Assembly: GCA_018806915.1 (NCBI GenBank)
Contig: JAGKQI010000015.1
Coordinates: 224,487 to 288,486, forward strand
Reading direction: 5' to 3'
Length of the DNA stretch: 64,000 nucleotides
Source of the DNA: Phytophthora colocasiae
Taxonomy: Eukaryota > Oomycota > Peronosporomycetes > Peronosporales > Peronosporaceae
The position numbers and the translations under genes were made by a program. The notes under the pieces are model-generated. The model did not search any database. It worked only from the letters and a program-made list of their open reading frames with translations, and was not told the origin of the DNA. Below, in pieces: positions 46,908-56,700 of the stretch (position 1 is its first letter; each line of letters starts with the position of its first letter).

Positions 46908-47204
46908 TCCTACTTGGATAGCGGTTGTTACTCTAAGATGGACGAACTACAAATATAGGAAGTTGTATTTGTGGTAGTACATGCACTACCAGGTACATGA
47001 GACAATGTATAGGATAACGTTGAAGTGCCTCGTAGCTGCTCTTCAACGTCAGCGAGTTGTCATGCACGCCTAGAGCCAATCGATGATCCATTGCGCGTGT
47101 CGGCCGCGTGCCCATAGGGCATCAGCACCACGCTCTGTCGATTATTCCTCTTCGATAGATATCGACTACCTGGTACTTGGAGAGCTCACTTTGGAACTTT
47201 CTCA
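46908..47204. promoter_or_regulatory. Divergent intergenic region between the LRR gene and ferric reductase 1
   Basis: A 297-bp region between two start codons pointing away from each other. It must hold both promoters unless regulation is distant. On the plus strand GCTCACTTTGGAACTTT (47184-47200) resembles the oomycete initiator plus flanking element (consensus GCTCATTYYNCAWTTT; about 13 of 16 positions fit). It would give a leader of under 20 nt for the gene starting at 47205. I see no clear initiator for the minus-strand gene. Confidence 0.5.
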
Positions 47205-49388
47205 ATGTCGACTTGGTATGAAGAAGAGCCAGAGATGGAACCTCTCTCTCCGCGTCTCCGCTCCAAACCTCGTCCCTCTTCCAGTCTATGGCGACAGGTA
47301 ACCACTACAACATTGAACCTCCTCGTTGCAGTGAGTTTCCTGCTTTTCATCGCCGGTCAAGCTGCATATGTGACTCCACTCTACCGAAGCCACATCAAGC
47401 CACTGATAGCGACGTATTGGGGTTCACACGACGAAATGGTCGATCCTACGTATCTGGTGCTGGTTGGGGTGCCACCGACGTTGCTGTGTATCGTAATTAT
47501 CCACTGTTGTCGACCACGTTCACGTCAGGTATCTAATACAGCACAGATTCTACGACGAAGGCCGACACCTACCAGCCTCAGCTATGGAGAACTACTGTTC
47601 TTATTGTTCCTAGTACTTGGGAACGCTGTAGTGCTTTGGTACGGCTTCAACAAGCGCCGCGGACGGAGACCTCGAGATGTTCCGAACGTCCCGTACGTCC
47701 GAATGATCGGAAATGCGTTGGGTTTCAACTGTCTGTTCAATATGACGTTGCTCTTCTTACCAGCTACTCGGAACAGCTCGTGGATGGAATTCCTCGGTCT
47801 TTCGTACGCGAACGCCATCAAGTTTCATCGGTGGATCGGCGTCGCGGCAGTTTTAACTGGTATCGTGCATTGCGGTTGCTACTATTACGGATGGATACAG
47901 GACGAACGGTGGATGGACATGGCGTTGCCGTGTTGGGACTGTTCTCTAAGGGAATTGAAAGGCCGAAAAGTCTGGATCAACGTGTTTGGAGAACTGGCAC
48001 TGTTGTGTTTCTTAGTGATCGGACTCACCTCGATCCCGTGGGTACGACGGAAGTTGTACAACGTCTTTTATAACGTCCATCAGCTCCTGTTCCTGTCTGT
48101 TGTATTCACGGGGCTTCACTGGACGCGAGCGCTGTGGTTCTTACTGCCCACCTTCGTCGCGTACTTAACCAGTCGAGTATTGTCGAGGTATAATGGTTCT
48201 ACCCCCGCTAAAGTGGTCGAGTTCGCATCCCTGTCCCCTGCGTTGTGCAAACTTGTGGTGTCTATTGAGAGGGAACAGTTCCAGGTGGGGCAGTTCGTGT
48301 ACGTGAACGTCCCTGCCATCTCCCGGTTCGAATGGCACGCGTTCACGATCGCTTCGTGCCCAGGATCCTCCAGTATGACATTGCTTGTCAAAGTATTAGG
48401 AGATTGGACGGAGAAGCTGGTGATCTACCAGCAACGGTGCACCGGCCAAGAGGTAGAACCGGAAGTGTACGTCGATGGTTATCCCTAAAGGATACGTACG
48501 AGAGTTACAATACGGTGGTTTTAATCGGTGGAGGCGTTGGAATGACCCCATTACTCAGCGTTTTAGAAGATATTTGTATGGAAGCAGAGACTCGACAAGC
48601 TCAGGGTCGATCTCCTCTTCCTCGTCGAGTTTCGGCAATATTTGTGATGCGAGAACTGGAACTACTGAAGGAGATTTACCCGTTATTGACTCGAATTCGA
48701 GATGTCGATCCACAAGGACGTTACATATCGGTACACTTGACAATAACGACTTCTCCTCGACCAGAGGAGCTGGACTATTCGATTCATGACAATCAGAAGG
48801 CGTACGGTTCCTCCCAGACCAGAACATTCACTCCTGTCACGAAGCATGGATGTCCCTTTGGTGGTCGTCTTGACGGTTCGTATACCCTCCACTTGGTCGC
48901 TTTTGGATCCGTTTTGGGGCTTTTGACAGTGTTTCAGTTTGACAATGGAGTGTTGATCAATGGACTACAGGATGCAGTGTGGGCGGTGCAGTCTGCTGTC
49001 AAAATCTCGGCTTTGTTCGCCTCTGGAGTGTTCGTTTACGGTATTACGTTGGGTTAGAAACCCCCGAACAGCCTTGAAAGAGTCTCAATACGATGTGGAT
49101 TGGAATCTGAAGGCGAATCTCTTACCACAGACCAGAGGAACCAGTTTCATCCCCGACATGTCGACGTACCGCGATCTGGTAACTGATCTGGACGTTGAAG
49201 TTGGTCGACGACCAGATGTAGAACGTCTACTGCGAGGTCTCCATTCTGGACATCGTCTGCGATGTTCCGGATCTGCAATTGGCGTTTTAGTATCTGGACC
49301 TGAAAGTCTGAAGATTGCAACAGCGAGAGCTGTAGCTGCGATAGACGCCAGCGTCTTTGACGTTCACGAAGAAGAATTTGAATTATAA
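47205..49388 (+). pseudogene. FRO/NOX-type ferric-chelate reductase 1, two frameshifts
   Basis: A membrane flavocytochrome that would pass electrons from NAD(P)H through FAD and haem across the plasma membrane. The start ATG at 47205 gives MSTWYEEEPEME. Haem-ligand His residues are in KFHRWIG, GIVHCG, FYNVHQ and GLHW. The FAD motif is WHAFTIAS and the nucleotide motif is GGGVGMTPLLSVL. Two late hydrophobic segments (near 48890 and 49000) give the plant-FRO-like topology, and the C terminus is VSGPES...FDVHEEEFEL. Frames change near 48480, where several codons present in the paralogue are also missing, and near 49055. The substrate could be ferric or cupric chelates, or oxygen if NOX-like. Confidence 0.85.
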
Positions 49389-49417
49389 ACATCATAACGA
49401 ACATATAATTACCAACT

Positions 49418-51762
49418 TTAGAGCTCGAACTCCTCTTCATGGACATCAAAGTGACTACTTCCAATGTCTGCGATCGAGTACTCGACAGCTTTTTTCAGCT
49501 CTTCCGGCCCTGAAACGAATACACCGATCGTTGAGTTCCCAGTAGCTGGATACGTCGTATTAAGGACTTGTCGGAACTCCTGGTGTTCTGCGAACGCCAA
49601 CTTCATGAGCTGCGGGATGTCTGGACGGTGACCAACATCAACGTTGTACTCTGAAAGGAGATCCTGGAACGTGTGGATATCCACAGCCATTGAGGGAAGA
49701 CGAGGTGTCTCTGCTACCGTTCGAGTGGGGTTTTTAGGGTCATGTGTCTTCTTGTCCAGTGCGATGCTCGTGTAGACTGTAGCCATCCCCACGACAATGA
49801 GCAACGTGATCTCGACGAAGTTCTGCAGTGGCCAGAGGTTCTCGTTGCTCTCCTGTACTTTGTTGCCGTACTTGACGAGGATCACGATGATCAACGTGAT
49901 CAGGAACGATGCACCAAACATTGCCACCTTGCTGGTTCGAGTACGCAGAGGCTCAGTGAAAACTCTGGGGGCCTTGGACTTCACGGTAGCGTCGTACTTA
50001 GTAGCATTCAAGTGGGGTTTCCCAGCAAGACGTTCACGATCAATAGGTAGTTCCAGTTGTTCACTTGTAGGAGTACGCGTGAGGCTGAAGTGAAGACTGA
50101 AGAAGTTCTGGTGAGGGTCCAACTCCTTTATCTGCATCAGTACAGGGTGGATCTCTTCCAGTAGGGACAGTTCACGGAAGGAGAAGATGAAAATGACCTT
50201 CTGACGTAAAGTTTCGCCCCTTTGAAGCTTTGCCACGATATCTTCCAGGATCGAAAGTAATGGGGTCACTCCGATGCCTCCACCAACTAGACACACTGTA
50301 GAATACTCTTCGTACATCTCCAGCGACGCACCGTAGTATCCATCCATGTAGATCTTCGGTAGAACGTTGTTCCTTTGACAGAACTCCGAGTACTTGACCA
50401 GATACTCCGTCCAGTCACCAAGTGATTTAAGTAGAATCGTGAGTGTATCGGGACTGGTACGTGGTGATGAAGAGATCGTGAACGCATGCCACTGCAGCTT
50501 GGAGATGGCGGGGACGTTGAGGTAGACGAACTGACCGACCTTGTAGTTACCAGCGGGGGCGGTAGAACGAGCCAGTACTACCTTCACAACGTCATGGGAG
50601 AGTGTGGTGAATTCACGTACTACTACCGGCGTGAACCCGTTGGAGCTGGAGATCGCACGACTGATCGTGTACAGCATAACTGAAGGGAAGATCCACGAGA
50701 GGATCGGGTTCCAGTGTAGAACAGCGAAGATTGTACCGATAAGGAAGAGGTGGTGCACGTTGTAGAACGTGTTGTACATCTTGCGTCGCACCCACGGAAT
50801 GGACGTGACACCAATAGCCAAGAAGCACAGCAATGCGATCGTCCCGAAGAAGTTCATCCACGGGTCATGACCCTCCTCACTGCCCACTGCACAGTCGAAG
50901 CAAGGTAGAGCCTCCTTCGTCCATTCTCCTTGTCGGATCCACGACCAGTAGTACCCGATGCAGTGAAGTAGAGCGGTTAAGACCGTGATGACCCCCACCC
51001 AACGGTGGTACTTGATACCGTTGGCGTACGAAATATTGAGGAATTCCATCCACACACAGTTACGAGTAGCCGGGAGGAAGAGGAAGGCCAAGTTGTAGAT
51101 GCACACGAAACCCAAGGTTAGAGCGACCATCTCCAGATACAGCTCGAAGTTGAATTCCCTCGACCTCTCTTACGGTTCCTCTCCACTCGATGGACGTAGT
51201 AGAAGTAGAACACGTAGAAGTTACCACCGATCAGGAACGCCAGGAACAACAGTTCACCCAGACTGACACGTGCTACCCAACCGAAGATCCGAGGCTTGCG
51301 ACGTAGAACGCGAGTGAAGCTGAGAACGTAGTGCGAGGTGATCCGACGAACGTTGAAATGCTTGAGCAACTCTTGGAAGATCAGTGACGCCGCGATCGGG
51401 AGGAAACAGAGCAGGAAGAAATACGTAGGGCGAATCATCTCTGAATGACCGGTAGTATCTCCCTTTTCAGCATTGGCAGGGACGCCAAACCACGTGCCGA
51501 TGGTAGTACTGAGGTCGGAATAGCTCTCGGTGAAGTAGAACAACTGACCGTAAGTGTATGTGATCATACACGCGATGATCAGCAGTTGCAAAAGATTCCC
51601 AAGGATCGAATATCGACTGAGCGACGGGTAACTGGAGACGCGAGTGGAGATCCGCGGTTCTCCCACGAGACTGTTGCGCTTATCCTCAACATCGGGAGTT
51701 TTCAACGTCGAAAAGACCGTATCAACGCGTGGAGTGGTGGTTGAGTCCGCGTTCGGTGCCAT
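49418..51762 (-). pseudogene. FRO/NOX-type ferric-chelate reductase 2, one frameshift
   Basis: A paralogue of the plus-strand gene, running towards it. The start ATG at 51762 gives MAPNADSTTTPRV. The N-terminal 214 codons hold the first three membrane segments. A one-base shift near 51157-51159 (a run of three C on the plus strand) leads into a 570-codon frame to 49418. Haem His residues are in KYHRWVG, ALLHCIG, FYNVHH and VLHWN. The FAD motif is WHAFTISS and the nucleotide motif is GGGIGVTPLLSIL. Two extra membrane segments lie inside the cytosolic half, as in plant FRO proteins. The C terminus FDVHEEEFEL is identical to that of the other gene. A single missing G on the coding strand would explain the break, so a consensus error is likely. 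Confidence 0.87.
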
Positions 51763-52762
51763 GATGGACGATCAGGATCGACTTGTGCAGTCGACGGCAA
51801 ATCACAGAATGGAGACTTGTTAGTGTTTTTTAACTTGGGCGAAAGACGTTGAAGGCGTAGGAAGCTCCCGTTTTGGGGTTTGTGGGGCTCGCGTGAAGTG
51901 GAAGAAGCTGGACGACAGACGAGTGTATGTCGAAGCGATGCAAGAGCTGGACGAGGAGCTTCAGGGCACACGCCCTCGGGCCAATGGCAGCTTTTTCTTA
52001 CCGTGGTAACCTGCGTTTCATGTTGACTGGGAGGTGCCGTCTCAGCGACAAAGCATCAGGGGTGAGCACCGCAGGAATGCAGAGGCTTGCGTGGGCTGAT
52101 GTTACTAGTATCACTCACTCGTCACACGACTCCATGACATTCAAATTTCTAGTGTTATGGAGATTTTTTCTCTAGTTGCTTGCAGAGGGTTAACAGAGAC
52201 TTGAACATGTATCTTTCGAGTAGAAGAGCGTCCAAAATGAATGTTTTTCAGTGATTGATGAAACTTAAAAGTGCTTCATCTGACTACATGTCTTGTCGAC
52301 CGGATATCGTCGCGATTTCAGCTGCGTCGAGTCTGGTGGAACCGTGTTTTCGAGTTCAAATCTCAGTAGCGTATCGGAAAGACTGCGGCCCTCGTGCCTT
52401 GCGCCAATGACATCGTGATGAGAGTTGCGGCGCTCAGACTCGGACGAGGGATTCGATGGCCAGACTGATTGGTCTGTTCCGGTCATGACGAGCCAGCTGT
52501 GACCGACGCGTACATTGGGGGCCGCTAGATTTTGCTGGAGTTGCTGTTATCGGAGAACCAAAAGTTACTACAGTGTACACTGTACGGTATTTCATTTTCA
52601 TTCACTCCCGAAGTGAAAAAAACCAAGTCGACACTTCCACAAAAACGAAGAGCTTTGTGCTTTATTGAGTTAATAAATGTGTCCAAAAATCATTTGCATG
52701 CAAAGTATCTTTCGTGCTGAATCTGAAGTCGTACATGTACAGTAACCAGATGGTGCACAGAC
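51763..52762. other. Unassigned 1-kb spacer with three perfect palindromes
   Basis: No protein or RNA gene is recognised; the short ORFs have no supporting features. Its right part contains three perfect palindromes: CAGTGTACACTG (52571-52582), TTTGCATGCAAA (52693-52704) and GTACATGTAC (52731-52740). The promoter of ferric reductase 2 must be at its left end. Confidence 0.7.
51799..51811 (-). promoter_or_regulatory. Initiator-like motif upstream of ferric reductase 2
   Basis: The minus strand reads CATTCTGTGATTT, 11 of 13 positions of the CATTYYNCAWTTT part of the oomycete initiator/flanking motif, about 40 nt before the ATG at 51762. The preceding GCT is not matched. Confidence 0.4.
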
Positions 52763-52783
52763 AATGAATTGACTTGAGAAAAC

Positions 52784-52857
52784 GTAAGTCGAGCTCCCTA
52801 CGTCTTTTGTTGCGTATCTGATTGGACAAAAAGATTGATTTATTTTGGTTGCTTTAG
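52784..52857 (+). other. Possible GT-AG intron upstream of the satellite ORF (unit 1)
   Basis: The 74-nt stretch starts GTAAGT, contains CTGAT (fits a CTRAY branch site) and a T-rich tail, and ends TTTAG, 15 nt before the ATG at 52873. The same layout recurs in every unit (71 nt in unit 2, 53940-54010). From unit 2 on, a TATATAA box precedes it (53898-53904), about 120 nt before the ATG. Splicing is inferred only. Confidence 0.35.
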
Positions 52858-52872
52858 AGTTCGATACGGAAG

Positions 52873-53064
52873 ATGCGGCGCAAGTCATCGCCGACTGACG
52901 ACCGTTGCGCAGGCTTGAAGGCCATCATCGGTGGTGAAAGTGCACTACAAGCAGGGCAAGTCATATGTCAAGGCCCCAAGGGTGTTGCAGGAGCTCCAGA
53001 CTACGAATTTATTGCAAGAAAGACCCGGCAGGGCGGGCGGAAGGCTGCCATTTTTGTGCGGTAA
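52873..53064 (+). CDS. 63-codon ORF of the satellite unit (unit 1 copy)
   Basis: It starts MRRKSSPTDDRC and ends AAIFVR. The same ORF is intact at 56333-56524, 60943-61134 and 62091-62282. It is altered by one-base indels in the other units (54026, 55184, 57484, 58639, 59788, 63246). The last 25 residues (DYEFIARKTRQGG, then AIFVR) loosely resemble the part of LINE or other endonuclease/exonuclease/phosphatase domains that reads PGY...RGGG...VR, so it may be a fossil fragment. It may equally be noncoding. The protein is not recognised. Confidence 0.3.
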   Translation: MRRKSSPTDDRCAGLKAIIGGESALQAGQVICQGPKGVAGAPDYEFIARKTRQGGRKAAIFVR

Positions 53065-53271
53065 TGACACCGTGCTATTTTCCAAGACCAGATACTGTAC
53101 GGCACGTTGGTGCAAACGATGATACAAGGCTGCTTTACTAACTACAGTTCTTATTCCTCTTTCGTGAATTGAATGGCAGAGTTCGTGTCCGCAAGTTGCT
53201 GTCCTCTCGCACGAGTTTCAACACTGTGGTAAGCTTTATCCACTCTGCTCTACGGGTTCGTTGGCTAGGTT

Positions 53272-53735
53272 TTAACGCTGGGTTCTCGTAGCTATTTTGA
53301 ACAGCGCAATAGCTTGGGCTTCATCTTGTGGATTTGGCGTTGGGGCTCTAAGTGTAGCTTTGATCCAGTTTGAAATATGACACATCGTCATCGTCCAGTC
53401 CGAGAGCGTTGCTCTTTTCTTAGAGTGAGTCCAGGTCATAGGGCAAGATTTCATTATACGGTAGATATCCGAGTGTCATATTTCCAAACCCACGCACCGA
53501 GAGGGTCTATACTAGAACAATCAAAGGCTTGAGGCAGGAAGTTGAATTTGCCTTTCATGCATAGTACGATCGTAGTGCATTCTGCGCTGGAGTTGTCTGG
53601 TGCGGTATGGTATGGTATGGATTTACGTTTACGCGTAACCTTTTTGGTGCGGTATCTGATCACTTTATCTAGCAATGAGTTCATCTCCTCGAAGTAGCGC
53701 AGGAGCTTGTTGCACCAAAGTGAGTATGAGTTCAA
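53272..53735 (-). pseudogene. Opposite-strand open frames of the satellite unit (unit 1 copy)
   Basis: Two consecutive frames, 53454-53735 (MNSYSLWCNKLLRYFEEMN) and 53272-53454 (with LSDWTMTMCHISNWIKATL), read like parts of one ordinary soluble protein. They need one frame change near the 53454 boundary. Corresponding frames recur at 54659-54886 and 54431-54649, 60193-60411, and 61642-61869 and 61341-61565. In other units they are cut by one-base indels. No family is recognised. Confidence 0.3.
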
Positions 53736-56700
53736 AGATATTCGTCAACTTTTGTCCAATCAAGGGGCAATTGTTTCGTAAGTTGCCCGACTTACGTTTT
53801 CTCCCAATCATTGCGAGTATACAAACATCAAGTGCTAGGGATTTAAGAATTCGCGAAAAAGTAAGTCCATCTACCTACGTTTCGGCCAAAACCTCAATAT
53901 ATAACTTACGAGCACGAGAATGAATTGACTTGAGAAAACGTAAGTCGAGCTCCTACGTCTTTGTTGTGTATCTGATTGGACAAAAGATTGATTTATTTTG
54001 GTTGCTTTAGAGTTCGATACGGAAGATGCGGCGCAAGTCATCGCCGACTGACGACCGTTGCGCAGGCTTGAAGGCCATCATCGGTGGTGAAAGTGCACTA
54101 CAAGCAGGGCAAGTCATATGTCAAGGCCCCAAGGGTGTTGCAGGAGCTCCAGACTACGAATTTATTGCAAAGAAAGACCCGGCAGGGCGGGCGGAAGGCT
54201 GCCATTTTGTGCGGTAATGACACCGTGCTATTTTCCAAGACCAGATACTGTACGGCACGTTGGTGCAAACGATGATACAAGGCTGCTTTACTAACTACAG
54301 TTCTTATTCCTCTTTCGTGAATTGAATGGCAGAGTTCGTGTCCGCAAGTTGCTGTCCTCTCGCACGAGTTTCAACACTGTGGTAAGCTTTATCCACTCTG
54401 CTCTACGGGTTCGTTGGCTAGGTTTTAACGCTAGGTTCTCGTAGCTATTTTGAACAGCGCAATAGCTTGGGCTTCATCTTGTGGATTTGGCGTTGGGGCT
54501 CTAAGTGTAGCTTTGATCCAGTTTGAAATATGACACATCGTCATCGTCCAGTCCGAGAGCGTTGCTCTTTTCTTAGGTGAGTCCAGGTCATAGGGCAAGA
54601 TTTCATTATACGGTAGATATCCGAGTGTCATATTTCCAAACCCACGCACCGAGAGGGTCTATACTAGAACAATCAAGGCTTGAGGCAGGAAGTTGAATTT
54701 GCCTTTCATGCATAGTACGATCGTAGTGCATTCTGCGCTGGAGTTGTCTGGTGCGGTATGGTATGGTATGGATTTACGTTTACGCGTAACCTTTTTGGTG
54801 CGGTATCTGATCACTTTATCTAGCAATGAGTTCATCTCCTCGAAGTAGCGCAGGAGCTTGTTGCACCAAAGTGAGTATGAGTTCAAAGATATTCGTCAAC
54901 TTTTTGTCCAATCAAGGGGCAATTGTTTCGTAAGTTGCCCGACTTACGTTTTCTCCCCAATCATTGCGAGTATACAAACATCAAGTGCTAGGGATTTAAG
55001 AATTCGCGAAAAAGTAAGTCCATCTACCTACGTTTCGGCCAAAACCTCAATATATAACTTACGAAAGCACGAGAATGAATTGACTTGAGAAAACGTAAGT
55101 CGAGCTCCCTACGTCTTTTGTTGCGTATCTGATTGGACAAAAAGATTGATTTATTTTGGTTGCTTTAGAGTTCGATACGGAAGATGCGGCGCAAGTCATC
55201 GCCGACTGACGACCGTTGCGCAGGCTTGAAGGCCATCATCGGTGGTGAAAGTGCACTACAAGCAGGAGCAAGTCATATGTCAAGGCCCCAAGGGTGTTGC
55301 AGGAGCTCCAGACTACGAATTTATTGCAAGAAAGACCCGGCAGGGCGGGCGGAAGGCTGCCATTTTTGTGCGGTAATGACACCGTGCTATTTTCCAAGAC
55401 CAGATACTGTACGGCACGTTGGTGCAAACGATGATACAAGGCTGCTTTACTAACTACAGTTCTTATTCCTCTTTCGTGAATTGAATGGCAGAGTTCGTGT
55501 CCGCAAGTTGCTGTCCTCTCGCACGAGTTTCAACACTGTGGTAAGCTTATCCACTCTGCTCTACGGGTTTGTTGGCTAGGTTTTAACGCTAGAGTTCTCG
55601 TAGCTATTTTGAACAGCGCAATAAGCAGGCTTCATCTTGTGGATTTGGCGTTGGGGCTCTAAGTGTAGCTTTGATCCAGTTTGAAATATGACACATCGTC
55701 ATCGTCAGTCCGAGAGCGTTGCTCTTTTCTTAGGTGAGTCAGGTCATAGGGCAAGATTTCATTATACGGTAGATATCCGAGTGTCATATTTCCAAACCCA
55801 CGCACCGAGAGGGTCTATACTAGAACAATCAAAGGCTTGAGGCAGGAAGTTGAATTTGCCTTTCATGCATAGTACGATCGTAGTTCATTCTGCGCTGGAG
55901 TTGTCTGGTGCGGTATGGTATGGTATGGATTTACGTTTACGCGTAACCTTTTGGTGCAGTATCTGATCACTTTATCTAGCAATGAGTTCATCTCCTCGAA
56001 GTAGCGCAGGAGCTTGTTGCACCAAAGTGAGTATGAGTTCAAAGATATTCGTCAACTTTTGTCAATCAAGGGGCAATTGTTTCGTAAGTTGCCCGACTTA
56101 CGTTTTCTCCCCAATCATTGCGAGTATACAAACATCAAGTGCTAGGGATTTAAGAATTCGCGAAAAGTAAGTCCATCTACCTACGTTTCGGCCAAAACCT
56201 CAATATATAACTTACGAAAGCACGAGAATGAATTGACTTGAGAAAACGTAAGTCGAGCTCCTACGTCTTTGTTGCGTATCTGATTGGACAAAGATTGATT
56301 TATTTTGGTTGCTTTAGAGTTCGATACGGAAGATGCGGCGCAAGTCATCGCCGACTGACGACCGTTGCGCAGGCTTGAAGGCCATCATCGGTGGTGAAAG
56401 TGCACTACAAGCAGGGCAAGTCATATGTCAAGGCCCCAAGGGTGTTGCAGGAGCTCCAGACTACGAATTTCTTGCACGCAAGACCCGGCCGGGCGGGCGG
56501 AAGGCTGCCAGTTTTGTGCGGTAATGACACCGTGCTATTGTCCAAGACCAGATGCTGTACGGCACGTTGGTGCAAACGATGATACAAGGCTGCTTTACTA
56601 ACTACAGTTCTTATTCCTCTTTCGTGAATTGAATGGCAGAGTTCGTGTCCGCAAGTTGCTGTCCTCTCGCACGAGTTTCAACACTGTGGTAAGCTTTATC

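Noticed and set aside
52265..52486. 73-codon minus-strand ORF in the spacer
   Set aside because: It has no recognisable features, no promoter-like motif and no repeat elsewhere; it is compatible with chance.
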